NCBI GenBank assembly: GCA_020427395.1
Contig: JAGQON010000018.1
Span: 18,621-82,620, forward strand
Direction: 5' to 3'
Length of the DNA stretch: 64,000 nucleotides
DNA from: Phycisphaerales bacterium
GTDB lineage: Bacteria; Planctomycetota; Phycisphaerae; Phycisphaerales; UBA1924
Shown here: positions 42,349-51,022 of the stretch, piece after piece
How positions within the stretch are numbered: position 1 is the stretch's first letter
How the letters are laid out: the number at the start of each line of letters is the position of its first letter
Translations under genes and position numbers: made by a program
Notes under the pieces: generated by a model
Database searches by the model: none
What the model was told of the DNA's origin: nothing
Seen by the model: only the letters and a program-made list of their open reading frames with translations

Positions 42349-42915
42349 ATGGACGAACCTGACCGATCTCCGATGCCTCCGAAGGAGGCCGACGACCAAC
42401 CCCCGCCGAGTCGCAACGCTCACGGTGCGCCCTGCACGATCGAGATCGATCTGCAAGACGCGTCCGGTTCGCTCGCGCCCACGCAGCTCAACGAGCTGAA
42501 CGCGATGATCAGCCGCGTGCTCGCCCTGCTCCCGAACAACGGCTCCGTCCGCGTCCGCATCGTCGCCGACGCCGAGATGATCGCCGCGCACCAACGCTTC
42601 AGCAACATCGCCACCACCACCGATGTGCTCACATTCGACATGGCGCACGACGATCACGATTTTGAGAACAAATCGCTCGACACCGACCTCATCGTCTGCG
42701 TCGACGAGGCCGCCCGCCAGGCGCATCTACGCAACCACCGCGCCATCGACGAGCTGCTCCTCTACACCATCCACGGCGTGCTCCACTGCCTCGGCTACGA
42801 CGATCACGACGAACACGAGTATCAACGCATGCACAACCGTGAAGACGAGCTGCTCCAGCTCGCTGGCTTCGGCGCGATCTTCAACACACAAGCACAAACG
42901 GAGAACGCGTCATGA
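42349..42915 (+). CDS. ybeY: Endoribonuclease YbeY / rRNA maturation factor
   Basis: 188 residues, with an N-terminal extension of about 25 residues before the conserved fold. The metal-site signature appears as HGVLHCLGYDDHDEHEY (about residues 140-156). The first two His are in place, but position 11, usually His in HGxLHLxGYDH, is Asp and a His follows one residue later. VLTFDM and RIVADAEMIAAHQRF also fit. It takes part in 16S rRNA 3'-end maturation and ribosome quality control. ATG at 42349; earlier in-frame GTG possible. The stop overlaps the next gene's ATG (ATGA). Confidence 0.9.
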   Translation: MDEPDRSPMPPKEADDQPPPSRNAHGAPCTIEIDLQDASGSLAPTQLNELNAMISRVLALLPNNGSVRVRIVADAEMIAAHQRFSNIATTTDVLTFDMAHDDHDFENKSLDTDLIVCVDEAARQAHLRNHRAIDELLLYTIHGVLHCLGYDDHDEHEYQRMHNREDELLQLAGFGAIFNTQAQTENAS

Positions 42916-44249
42916 TGGCCGGCTGGTGGTTCATCGCCGCAATCTTTGCCGTGCTCCTCGCCGGGTTCTTCGCCGCGCTCGAGCTCTCGCTGCACACCCT
43001 CTCTCGCGTGCGCCTCAGCGCCGAGCTCGACGACGAGCACCCGCACCGTCAGCGCATCGAGACCATCGTCGAAGATGTCGCCGGGCACGCCGCGTCGCTC
43101 TCCGTGCTCACGCTCACCTGCCGGCTCATGGGCGCTGTCTGCTTCGTCTTCTGGGCCGCAGGCATGCGACAGGTCACCCCCCCCGATATCACCAGCACCA
43201 TCATCGGGCTCTTTGTCGCCGCGCTGCTCAACTGGCTCGGCTCTGTGCTCATCCCCATGGCCATCGCCACACACGCCGGCGAGTCCACGCTCATCCGTTT
43301 CGCCCGCATCGCCCGTTTCGCCCACCTCTTCGTAGTTCCCCTCCTTCCCGCGCAGCGCTTCCTCTCCGAGGTCGTCCGCCGACTCGTCGGCGCCGAGAAG
43401 AACGGACGCGAGCTCAACATCAGCGCCGACGACCTCCGCGCCATCGTCGACGACGGCGAGGTCGAGGCACGACTCGACGAGACCGAACGAGACATGCTCG
43501 AGGCCGTCGTCGAGTTCCGCTCAACATCCGTTGAGCAGATCATGACCCCTCGCACCGAGATCGACGCGCTCCAGTACACCGATGAACTCAAAGAGGTCAT
43601 GCGCTTCGTCGACGAGAAGGGGCACTCACGGATCCCCGTCTACCGAGAAGACCTCGACCACATCGAGGGCATCCTCTACGCCAAGGACCTCCTCCGCTGG
43701 ATCGTCAACCACGGCCAGAACGGCAAGCCCTTCATACTCGCCGAGGTCCTCCGCGATCCCACATTCGTCCCCGAAACCAAGACCGTCCGCGAGCTGCTCG
43801 CCCAGCTCCTGGCCGCGCAGGTCCACATCGCCATCATCCTCGATGAGTACGGCGGTAACTCCGGGCTCGTCACCATGGAGGACATCGTCGAAGAGATCTT
43901 CGGCGAGATCCAGGACGAGTACGAGAACCCCGACGACTACCCCGGCAGCGTCGAGCTCGACACCAGCGCCAAGTCCGCCGTCATCGACGCTCGAACCGAG
44001 ATCGACGACGCCAACGACGAGCTCGAGGCCATCGGCATCGAGCTCCCCGAGTCCGACGACTACGACACCGTCTCCGGTTTCGTGAACACCACCCTCGGAC
44101 GCATCCCCGAATCGGGCGAGGCCATCGAGCTCCCAGCCATGCGCATCGAGATCCTCGAGGCCGAGCCCACACGCGTCGTGCGCGTACGCATCACCCGCGT
44201 GCTCGCCGAGGACGCCTCAAACGAGTACAGCACGCAAGGCGTGAAGTAA
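42912..44249 (+). CDS. CNNM/CorC-type (hemolysin-like) membrane protein with CBS domains
   Basis: 445 residues. An N-terminal DUF21-like membrane domain (about 1-150) has four hydrophobic segments (FIAAIFAVLLAGFFAALELSLHT, VLTLTCRLMGAVCFVFWAAGM, IIGLFVAALLNWLGSVLIPMAIA). A CBS pair follows (about 200-340) with VEQIMTPRTEIDAL and SGLVTMEDIVEEIFGEIQDEY, then a CorC_HlyC/transporter-associated domain (about 360-430) with DYDTVSGFVNTTLGRIPESG. Members are linked to Mg/Co efflux and membrane stress. GGAGAA lies before tandem ATGs at 42912/42915. The ybeY-corC order is widely conserved in bacteria, supporting both calls. Confidence 0.92.
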   Translation: MMAGWWFIAAIFAVLLAGFFAALELSLHTLSRVRLSAELDDEHPHRQRIETIVEDVAGHAASLSVLTLTCRLMGAVCFVFWAAGMRQVTPPDITSTIIGLFVAALLNWLGSVLIPMAIATHAGESTLIRFARIARFAHLFVVPLLPAQRFLSEVVRRLVGAEKNGRELNISADDLRAIVDDGEVEARLDETERDMLEAVVEFRSTSVEQIMTPRTEIDALQYTDELKEVMRFVDEKGHSRIPVYREDLDHIEGILYAKDLLRWIVNHGQNGKPFILAEVLRDPTFVPETKTVRELLAQLLAAQVHIAIILDEYGGNSGLVTMEDIVEEIFGEIQDEYENPDDYPGSVELDTSAKSAVIDARTEIDDANDELEAIGIELPESDDYDTVSGFVNTTLGRIPESGEAIELPAMRIEILEAEPTRVVRVRITRVLAEDASNEYSTQGVK

Positions 44250-44276
44250 CACGCGGGACATTCGGTTCATACTGGA

Positions 44277-44996
44277 TCAGCAGCCGCTCGATTCGAGCTT
44301 CGGCGAATCCACACCCCCGAGCCGCTGACGCTTGTGATCGTCAACCCGAAGCCCGGCGCTCTGCGCAATCACCGCAAGCTCCACGCCGCGCGTGCGGTTG
44401 AGCTTGCGCCCGATCGCCTCACGGTGATTCTCAATGGTCTTGGTCGAGCGGAACAGCGTCGCCGCGATCTGCTTGATCGACATGCCCTGCTCCAGCAACG
44501 CCAGGATTTCCAGCTCACGAGCCGTCAGCACATTGAGCTCGCCAAGGCAGATCACATCCGAACTCACCACATCGATCTCGCCTTCGCCCAGGTGCAGCTC
44601 CTGCGTCCCCGGGATGCGCCGCGTGATCACCAGCACAAGGTCGCGCTGGTCCTCATCGTCGTGTGAGATCGGGCTCATCCAGCTGTACTGCTGCTTGCCG
44701 TGCCAGATGGTGCGGAGCAGGTACCGCTCGCCGGTCTCGACGATCTTGTGCATCAGCTTCACACGCTCGTCCGCCCACTCCTTCGGGAACCCGAGGTCGT
44801 AGATCGAAACGCCGATCAGTTCCTCAACATTCATCGGAGTGTCAAAGAAGATCCGCGCCGACTGCTCGTTGATGTACGCGATCACGCCGTCGGCCGTGAT
44901 GATCGTCACCCCCGTCGTCGGATCGCTGGTGAAGTTGTTCCAGATGTCAGGGTTGACACCGGGCGTGTGTGTGTTGGGGTTCTGCGGATGGCTCAT
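44277..44996 (-). CDS. PAS-domain LuxR-type transcriptional regulator
   Basis: 239 residues. The N-terminal PAS-like sensor (about 15-130) contains TGVTIITADGVIAYINEQSARIF and LIGVSIYDLGFP. The C-terminal LuxR-type HTH (about 155-215) has LTARELEILALLEQGMSIKQIAATLFRSTKTIENHREAIGRKL, the GerE signature. No receiver domain, so it is not a standard response regulator; a small ligand or cofactor may act on the PAS domain. No ribosome site is seen. TATAGG lies 11 bp before the ATG, so the message may be nearly leaderless. Divergent from cysS. Confidence 0.85.
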   Translation of the reverse strand: MSHPQNPNTHTPGVNPDIWNNFTSDPTTGVTIITADGVIAYINEQSARIFFDTPMNVEELIGVSIYDLGFPKEWADERVKLMHKIVETGERYLLRTIWHGKQQYSWMSPISHDDEDQRDLVLVITRRIPGTQELHLGEGEIDVVSSDVICLGELNVLTARELEILALLEQGMSIKQIAATLFRSTKTIENHREAIGRKLNRTRGVELAVIAQSAGLRVDDHKRQRLGGVDSPKLESSGC

Positions 44997-45081
44997 GTGG
45001 AGTTGTACCTATAGAGGAGGGTGAAAGACACGACGGCGAGGTCATGAGACATACGGCCTCATCGACCTACCATTGAAGAGC

Positions 45082-46707
45082 ATGGCACTCAAGCTCTACA
45101 ACACGCTGACCAAACAGCTCGAATACTTCGAGCCGCTTGCCCCTCAAGAGATTTACTTCTACACATGTGGTCCGACCGTGTACGATGATGCCCACATCGG
45201 CAACTTCCGGTCATTCCTTGAGGCAGATCTTTTACGACGCTGGCTTGAATCTCCACTATGCACCCTCCAAAAAGATGCTGGAAATACGGACAATCCAGTC
45301 CTTTCTCGGCGCGTTGTCCATGTCATGAACATCACCGATGTCGGTCATATGACTGATGATACAAACGCGGACGGCGCAGGCGAAGACAAAATGGAAGTCG
45401 CCGCACGACGAATCAGCGAAGCAAAAAAATCCGGAACACTACCACCTGATTCGGGTGTCAACGAAGACGATCCCTTCGCAATCGCACGTTTCTACGAGCA
45501 ACGCTTCAAACAAGACGCCATCGCACTCGGGCTCAAAGTCGCCATCGAAGCGCAAACCGACCCCTCGCTCATGCCCCGCGCCACCGACAACATCTCACAA
45601 ATGAAGCAGGTCATCGAATCCCTGCTGCGTAACGGTTACGCATACCCCGCGGGCGAACCGGGTAGACGAGCCATCTACTTCGATGTACAACGCTTCCAGT
45701 CCTACGGCCAACTCTCCGGCAACACCCTCGACAACCTCCGAGGCGGCGCAGGCGGACGCGTCGACGACACCAACCAATCCGAAAAGAAACACCCCGCCGA
45801 CTTCCTCCTCTGGAAGGAAGATAGCACCCACAAAATGAAGTGGCCCTCACCCAAAGTCCCCGGCCAGTCCGACTGGGGCGACGGCTACCCCGGCTGGCAC
45901 ATCGAGTGCACCGCCATGGCCCTCCGAAGACTCATCGACGACAACCTCACCCCCGAAAAGATCCGCGGCGCCACCATCGACCTCCACTCCGGCGGCGAAG
46001 ACAACATCTTCCCACACCACGAATGCGAGATCGCCCAGTCCTGCTGTTTCACTGGCGCACCAACATTCGCCCGCCACTGGTTCCACCCACGCTTCCTCAA
46101 AGTCGACGGCCAGAAGATGTCCAAGTCCAAGGGCACCATGTACACCCTGAGCGACCTGACCGCAAAGGGCTTCGACCCCGCCGCCATCCGCCTCGAACTC
46201 ATCAAAACCCACTACCGCGCCAACGCCGACTTCTCCATCCAGGGCCTCAAAGACTCCACCCGTACTGCTCAGCGCTGGAAGCGATTCATCGACTCAGGCC
46301 AGAAGGGCGCGCCCGGTGAGACAAACACCGCCGTGCGCGATGTCGTCGTCAGCGCGATGAATGATGACCTTAACATCGCCGGCGCCATCGGTACCATTAA
46401 CAAGTGGATCAAGGACACCCCCGACCCCACCCAGGCCGACGCCAAGCTCATGTCGCAGTTCGACGATTTCCTCTGTGTCGCTTCGCTGCTCAAGGAAGCC
46501 CCAGAAGCCAGCGACACCGGCATCGCCCTCTACCAACCCGGCGTCACCCCCTCCCCCGAGATCGAGTCCCTCCTCCAGCAGCGCGCCGACGCCAAGAAAT
46601 CCAAAGACTTCGCCGCCGCCGACACCATCCGCGACCAGCTCACCGCCATGGGCCTCTCCATCATGGACAAACCCGGCGGCAAAGTCGAAGTCGCCATCGC
46701 CAACTAA
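45082..46707 (+). CDS. cysS: Cysteinyl-tRNA synthetase
   Basis: 541 residues. Class I synthetase: FYTCGPTVYDDAHIGNFRSF (HIGH-type motif and first Zn Cys), MNITDVGHMTDD, GYPGWHIECTAMA and HSGGEDNIFPHHECEIAQS (Zn ligands), and KMSKSKGTMYTL (KMSKS loop). The C-terminal anticodon-binding part ends SKDFAAADTIRDQLTAMGLSIMDKPGGK. It charges tRNA-Cys. ATG at 45082; TTG at 45073 is an unlikely longer start. The first 450 bases are poorer in GC and use more A/T third positions than the rest. Three repeat elements and no terminator follow. Confidence 0.97.
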   Translation: MALKLYNTLTKQLEYFEPLAPQEIYFYTCGPTVYDDAHIGNFRSFLEADLLRRWLESPLCTLQKDAGNTDNPVLSRRVVHVMNITDVGHMTDDTNADGAGEDKMEVAARRISEAKKSGTLPPDSGVNEDDPFAIARFYEQRFKQDAIALGLKVAIEAQTDPSLMPRATDNISQMKQVIESLLRNGYAYPAGEPGRRAIYFDVQRFQSYGQLSGNTLDNLRGGAGGRVDDTNQSEKKHPADFLLWKEDSTHKMKWPSPKVPGQSDWGDGYPGWHIECTAMALRRLIDDNLTPEKIRGATIDLHSGGEDNIFPHHECEIAQSCCFTGAPTFARHWFHPRFLKVDGQKMSKSKGTMYTLSDLTAKGFDPAAIRLELIKTHYRANADFSIQGLKDSTRTAQRWKRFIDSGQKGAPGETNTAVRDVVVSAMNDDLNIAGAIGTINKWIKDTPDPTQADAKLMSQFDDFLCVASLLKEAPEASDTGIALYQPGVTPSPEIESLLQQRADAKKSKDFAAADTIRDQLTAMGLSIMDKPGGKVEVAIAN

Positions 46708-46717
46708 CCCTCATTCG

Positions 46718-46771
46718 CCTCCCCAGGCCTCCGGGGGAGGTGCCGAGCAACACAAGGCGGAGGTGGTCTCC
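46718..46771 (+). repeat. REP-like repeat, family 1, degenerate copy 3
   Basis: CCTCCCCAGGCCTCCGGGGGAGG hairpin, then CGGAGGTGGTCTCC. The second hairpin is eroded. Part of the 332-bp gap between cysS and the GH57 gene, which holds repeats and no gene. Confidence 0.75.
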
Positions 46772-46788
46772 CTCCATCATCCCGCGCT

Positions 46789-46846
46789 CCTTACCCGCCC
46801 CAGCGGGGAAGGTGGATTCGGCGCAGCCGAAAACGGATGGGGTCTT
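46789..46846 (+). repeat. REP-like repeat, family 1, copy 4 (CCTTCCCCGCC subtype)
   Basis: CCTTACCCGCCCCAGCGGGG AAGG, then TTCGGCGCAGCCGAA hairpin, ending ACGGATGGGGTCTTC. Same subtype as the copy at 62829. Confidence 0.85.
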
Positions 46847-47039
46847 CATCTGTCCCCTTTCCCCCTCTGCGGCCTCAGCGCTCTTTGCCACCTCTGCGTA
46901 CCCTCTTCCCGCCCCTCGCGTGCACCCCAAACCCCACCTCGCGCTCAGATCCCCACAAGATCCGACGAAAGTTCTTGCAACACCGCGACTATTTACGACA
47001 ATACACTGTCCGACACACTCGCCCGGGGAGCCCACCGCC

Positions 47040-48335
47040 ATGGCATCAACCGTCTTCTACTTCCAGGTCCACCAGCCGCACCGCCTCAAGCCCTACTCGG
47101 TCTTCCACACCGACCCCTTCTATTTCAACGAAGATGCCAACGGCGAGATCGCCGAAAAGGTCGCCAACAAGTGCTACCGCCCGACCACCAAGCTCATCCT
47201 CGACCTCATCAAACGACATGAGGGCAACTTCCGCGTCTCCTACGCCATCACCGGCACCGTCATCGACCAGTGGAAGAAGTTCACTCCTGATGTCCTCGAC
47301 CTCTTCGTCCAGCTCGCCGAAACCGGCTGCTGCGAGTTCGTCGCCGAGACCTACTACCACTCCCTCTCATTCCTCTACTCTCAGGATGAGTTCCACGAGC
47401 AGGTCGACATGCACACCAAGCTCGTCCAGGAGCACTTCGGCCAGACCCCGCGCGTCTTCCGAAACACCGAGCTGATCTACGCCAACGAGCTCGCCCGCGC
47501 CCTCTCCAAAATCACCAACCCAGACGGCACCCCCCGATTCCTCGGCGCCATCTGCGAGGGTGTCGACCGCCACCTCGGCTACCGCAGCCCCAACTATGTC
47601 TACCGCCCCCCGACCGACGAGTCCGGCCAGGTCATCATGGGCCCCGACGACCGCCCCTTCGGGCTCCTGCTCAAAAACTACAAGCTCTCCGACGACATCG
47701 CCTTCCGCTTCGGGAACCGCGGCTGGGAAGAATGGCCCCTATCCACCGAGAAGTTCGCCAGCTGGGTCCACCAGATCAACGGCGACGGCTACCTCTGCAA
47801 CCTCTTCATGGACTACGAAACATTCGGCGAGCACCAGTGGGCCGAAACCGGCATCTTCCAGTTCCTCGAGCATCTGCCCACCGCCATCTTCGACATCGTC
47901 CACAAGCCCGACGGCACCACCGAGAACCACTTCATCACCCCCTCCGAAGCCCTCGAGCACTTCCACCCCATCGGCGTGTACGATGTCCCCGAATACATCT
48001 CCTGGGCCGACACCGAACGCGACCTCACCGCCTGGCGCGGCAACGCCATGCAGCACAACGCCCTCGAAGAAACCTACCGCGTCGAGAAGATCCTCAAGAA
48101 CCGCCTCATCGAGGTCAAGAAACAGGGCGACGCCGAGAAGCTCAAGAACATCGAGTACATCGTCACCGACTGGCGCAAGCTCACCACCAGCGACCACTTC
48201 TACTACATGTGCACCAAGTACTGGGCCGACGGCGATGTCCACAAGTACTTCAGCCCCTACGACTCGCCCTACGACGGCTACATCAACTTCATGAATGTCC
48301 TCGACAATGTGAAGACCCGCTTGGCCAAGGTCTAA
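47040..48335 (+). CDS. Glycoside hydrolase family 57 (alpha-amylase type)
   Basis: 431 residues. Conserved GH57 regions in order: VFYFQVHQPHRLKPY (region 1), then GCCEFVAETYYHS (region 2), VFRNTELIYANELA (region 3, Glu nucleophile, about residue 145) and LFMDYETFGEHQW (region 4, Asp acid/base, about 260). No signal peptide, so cytoplasmic. It probably acts on alpha-1,4-glucans such as glycogen. The ATG at 47040 has GGGGAG about 10 bp upstream; the longer open frame upstream reads through repeat DNA and is not real. Repeats flank it on both sides. Confidence 0.92.
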   Translation: MASTVFYFQVHQPHRLKPYSVFHTDPFYFNEDANGEIAEKVANKCYRPTTKLILDLIKRHEGNFRVSYAITGTVIDQWKKFTPDVLDLFVQLAETGCCEFVAETYYHSLSFLYSQDEFHEQVDMHTKLVQEHFGQTPRVFRNTELIYANELARALSKITNPDGTPRFLGAICEGVDRHLGYRSPNYVYRPPTDESGQVIMGPDDRPFGLLLKNYKLSDDIAFRFGNRGWEEWPLSTEKFASWVHQINGDGYLCNLFMDYETFGEHQWAETGIFQFLEHLPTAIFDIVHKPDGTTENHFITPSEALEHFHPIGVYDVPEYISWADTERDLTAWRGNAMQHNALEETYRVEKILKNRLIEVKKQGDAEKLKNIEYIVTDWRKLTTSDHFYYMCTKYWADGDVHKYFSPYDSPYDGYINFMNVLDNVKTRLAKV

Positions 48336-48346
48336 CCTGCCTTGCA

Positions 48347-48392
48347 GGGTGCCACCACTCGACGCAACGCGGCGCAGTGGTGCCCTCCAACC
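48347..48392 (+). repeat. Hairpin repeat, family 2, copy 1
   Basis: GGGTGCCACCACT ... AGTGGTGCCCTCCAACC: outer GGGTGCC, long inverted arms, CTCCAACC tail. Begins 11 bp after the GH57 stop. Confidence 0.8.
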
Positions 48393-48410
48393 ACTATCCA
48401 CACCCACTCG

Positions 48411-48466
48411 CCTCCCCCGCGCCTGCGGGGGAGGTGGTCCGCCGCTGGCGGAACGGAGGGGGTCCC
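48411..48466 (+). repeat. REP-like repeat, family 1, copy 5
   Basis: CCTCCCCCGC/GCGGGGGAGG hairpin, then TCCGCC/GGCGGA hairpin, ending CGGAGGGGGTCCC. Confidence 0.9.
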
Positions 48467-48489
48467 TCAACAACCATGTGTACACATCC

Positions 48490-48525
48490 GGGTGCCCGTA
48501 CTCGCCGTCTTCGGCGCAGTGCGGC
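48490..48525 (+). repeat. Hairpin repeat, family 2, short copy
   Basis: GGGTGCCCGTACTCGCCG then TTCGGCGCAGTGCGGC. Nearly the same as the reverse-strand copy at 62946-62981, apart from a replaced loop. Confidence 0.7.
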
Positions 48526-48534
48526 TCTTGCGTG

Positions 48535-48591
48535 CCTTCCCCGCCCCGCGGGGAAGGTGGCTCGCGTCTTCGCGAGTCGGATGGGGTCTCC
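48535..48591 (+). repeat. REP-like repeat, family 1, copy 6
   Basis: CCTTCCCCGCCCCGCGGGGAAGG, then CTCGCG/CGCGAG hairpin, ending CGGATGGGGTCTCC. Confidence 0.9.
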
Positions 48592-48605
48592 CTCCGGGTC
48601 CGACA

Positions 48606-48661
48606 GGGTGCCCGAACGCGCCATCTTCGGCGCAGCCAGTGACAGCGAGGGCACCTCCAAC
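48606..48661 (+). repeat. Hairpin repeat, family 2, copy 3
   Basis: GGGTGCCCGAACGCGCC ... GAGGGCACCTCCAACG; the last of five repeats packed in the 350-bp gap 48336-48685, which has no gene. Confidence 0.7.
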
Positions 48662-48685
48662 GATCATCCACTACTATTCACTCGG

Positions 48686-49327
48686 ATGACCACCCAGCAC
48701 CCCATCACCCTCGCCAGCCCCCTCACCCTCCCCAACGCCTTCCGCTTCCCCCTCCAATCCCGTGCCTCCCGCCGCGACCTCCTCATCGGCGGCCTCGTCC
48801 TCCTCATCCCATTCGTCGGCTGGCTCCTCAACATGGGCCACCGCATCGTCGTCGCCCACAGGATGCTCCACGACGACCCGAACCCCTGGCCCGCGTGGGG
48901 CCATCCCCTTGAACTCCTCAAGCACGGCCTGATCACCTTCGCCGGCATGGTGCTCTACCACATCCCCGCCGCCATCGTCATCATCTTCGCGCAACAACTC
49001 AACAGCGTGCTGCTCTACGCGCTTGCCGCGCTGCTCTGGATGCTGGGCACCTGCGTCGTCCCGGGCTACATGACCGCCTACTGCGTCAGTTACGACCCGC
49101 GCGAAGTCTTCAATATCACCCGCTCCATCAGACGCGTGCTCAACGCCCGCAGCACCTACTGGAAGGCATGGGCCATCACCTTCTGCGCCATGCTCACCTC
49201 ATTCGCAGGCCTGCTCGGCCTCGGGCTGCTCTTCTTCTGGACCAGCGTCTGGTTCTGGCAAGCCGCCGCATTCTGCTTCGCCAACACCATGACTCGCACC
49301 AGCATCGAGCTACCCACCACCCAGTAA
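48686..49327 (+). CDS. DUF4013-type integral membrane protein
   Basis: 213 residues. FRFPLQSRASRRDLLIGGLVLLIPFVGWLLNMGHRI at the start and five to six hydrophobic segments in all (ITFAGMVLYHIPAAIVIIFA, LLYALAALLWMLGTCVVPGYM, AITFCAMLTSFAGLLGLGLL) give the pattern of DUF4013 membrane proteins, with DPNPWPAW before the second segment. No enzyme motif. No ribosome site is evident; TACTAT lies about 11 bp before the ATG at 48686, so transcription may start almost at the start codon. Function unknown. Confidence 0.75.
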   Translation: MTTQHPITLASPLTLPNAFRFPLQSRASRRDLLIGGLVLLIPFVGWLLNMGHRIVVAHRMLHDDPNPWPAWGHPLELLKHGLITFAGMVLYHIPAAIVIIFAQQLNSVLLYALAALLWMLGTCVVPGYMTAYCVSYDPREVFNITRSIRRVLNARSTYWKAWAITFCAMLTSFAGLLGLGLLFFWTSVWFWQAAAFCFANTMTRTSIELPTTQ

Positions 49328-49336
49328 GCCCGATCC

Positions 49337-49380
49337 GGGTGCCACGGGTTGCTCCGAAGGACAACCCGTGCCCTCCAACC
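49337..49380 (+). repeat. Hairpin repeat, family 2, copy 4
   Basis: GGGTGCCACGGGTTG CTCCGAAGGA CAACCCGTGCCCTCCAACC: arms CACGGGTTG/CAACCCGTG, perfect. Lies in the convergent gap after the DUF4013 gene. Confidence 0.85.
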
Positions 49381-49479
49381 ACCATCGGCATCCATCTCCC
49401 AACACCCAACCACAAAGCGCCCCTCCCCAAGTGGGGTTGCAGGGCATACCTCCCCTGCAACGCAATAACCAAGCCGCCC

Positions 49480-50619
49480 TCACTCGACCAGATCACCACC
49501 AACCCTCAAAACGGCGGCCTCATTCGCCTCAACATCAAGCACGATCAAACTCGATTCCCCATCAACCAGCGTCACCTTCGCAACACCCGCGCCATCCAGC
49601 GCCGCCTGCCTGCCCGACAGCAGCGCAAGTCGCAGAGCTCGGGTCGCATCACGATCATACTTGCCCGCGACGATGTAGTAGGTCCCGGCCGGTGCCTGTG
49701 GCGGAGTCTCATCAACATCCCACGGCTGATTCACCACAGCAGTATGTGATCGATTCGTTTCGTAGATCAGCATGTAGTCCGTGTTCTGTTCGATCAGCAC
49801 AACATACGATTTCACGGTCTCAAGCGAGACCGGATCAACGACATCCCGCTCCGGATGCTGAAAGCGAAGCGAGAACGCGGCGGTCTCCGACAAGACGCGC
49901 ACGGGAATCGATCCAAGATCCAGATCCGATTCCGTCCGCTCCGCGCCCAGTTCAATGATGTGGACCTGATGTCCCTCAGGGTGCTCATACAAAAGCTCCG
50001 CCGCAGCGCCCTGCCGCACCGCCAGTTCGAAACGCCCAGTATCAGAAGTCATGAACCCCGGCAAGAACGGATCGGCCGTGCCACCGACGCCCCAGATCGG
50101 TTTCTCGGTCTCATGGTCCACAAAGACCCCGCTGAGCCGGATAGCCCGCTCTCCCACGATCGTGCACGAATATTGGTCAGTGCCCGCCTTGAGCTGGACA
50201 CGATTCAGCTTCTTGAACGCATACAAACCGGTGAGTGCTTCAAACCGCTCATGATAATGCTGATGCAGCGCTTCTGTTGGCCTGTAGAACCAGCTCCCAT
50301 CATGCAGCCCGACAAGCACCGCCGAGTCATGCTCGACGGAAGCAACGAGCTCAAGCGCCACCGTGCCCTGCTCATCAGTCGCACCAAAAGCAATCCCATA
50401 ACGCGTATATGCGAGCAAGGGCACATCCACCAATGGATTCCCCTCGAAATCCTCAACACGCGCTTGCACCGTCATCGTTCGAGTGGAAACGCCCGGCTCA
50501 TGTGCATCGATCTGCCCCCATGCCGGCGTGTACGAGAAACTCATCATCCAGGTAAACACCAGCACCCAGCATGTCCTGATAAAGCACGGTTTTCTATTTA
50601 TCACAAGGGCATCTCTCAT
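49480..50619 (-). CDS. Secreted protein of unknown function with a carboxypeptidase-regulatory-like start
   Basis: 379 residues. Signal peptide CWVLVFTWMMSFSYTPAWGQ. VQARVEDFEGNPLVDVPLLAYTRYGIAFGATDEQGTVALEL resembles a regulatory-like beta sandwich of the carboxypeptidase D type; a second similar stretch starts at LSGVFVDHETEKPIWGVGG. The remaining beta-rich part ends AAVLRVGGDLVE. ATG at 50619 with weak GAG upstream. Third codon positions are more mixed and AT-richer than neighbours, as for the LVIVD gene at 27.6 kb. No dockerin and no PEP-CTERM tail. Function not recognised. Confidence 0.7.
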   Translation of the reverse strand: MRDALVINRKPCFIRTCWVLVFTWMMSFSYTPAWGQIDAHEPGVSTRTMTVQARVEDFEGNPLVDVPLLAYTRYGIAFGATDEQGTVALELVASVEHDSAVLVGLHDGSWFYRPTEALHQHYHERFEALTGLYAFKKLNRVQLKAGTDQYSCTIVGERAIRLSGVFVDHETEKPIWGVGGTADPFLPGFMTSDTGRFELAVRQGAAAELLYEHPEGHQVHIIELGAERTESDLDLGSIPVRVLSETAAFSLRFQHPERDVVDPVSLETVKSYVVLIEQNTDYMLIYETNRSHTAVVNQPWDVDETPPQAPAGTYYIVAGKYDRDATRALRLALLSGRQAALDGAGVAKVTLVDGESSLIVLDVEANEAAVLRVGGDLVE

Positions 50620-51022
50620 CAGAACTCGGAATGATCTTTGTCTACGCATTCATATTCTACCGTACGCTGAGCTTGCAGCCGGCAACTCCATCCCGCGCCG
50701 GTTGCCATGCAGGTGACGAAGTCTCCTGCATGCCCTTGAAGCAGTTCAAACACATGCCGGGTGCCCTGCTCACGCGCAGCTTGAGCAGGTCTTCTCCCCC
50801 CTTTCTCTACACTCGAATGGGACGGGCTTCCAGCCCGTCACTTTCCCACTCAACTCTTCCTCCACCTCTGTGTGCTCTGTGCCCTCTGTGGTGATCTCTT
50901 CTCCCCCTCTCCTACCCTCTGCGTTCAAAAACCTGCACCACAGTGACCGGGCTTGTGCGCAAAATCCCTGCGCTACCCGACACCATCCTTGTGCCGCGCA
51001 CGCCGTCTGCGAAAATACCCAC
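50620..51022. other. 403-bp divergent intergenic region filled with dispersed repeats
   Basis: Contains a family-2-like hairpin (GGGTGCC at 50759, arms CCTGCTC 50765-50771 and GAGCAGG 50783-50789). It also holds a CACAGAG-type simple repeat on the minus strand (about 50856-50905, with CACAGAGG and GCACAGAGCACACAGAGG words). A similar CTCTGCG...CTCTGCG fragment occurs at about 46868-46907. No gene is evident. Confidence 0.6.

Noticed and set aside
46404..47039. N-terminal extension of the GH57 frame
   Set aside because: It overlaps cysS in another frame and then reads through repeat DNA; the family start and ribosome site are at 47040.
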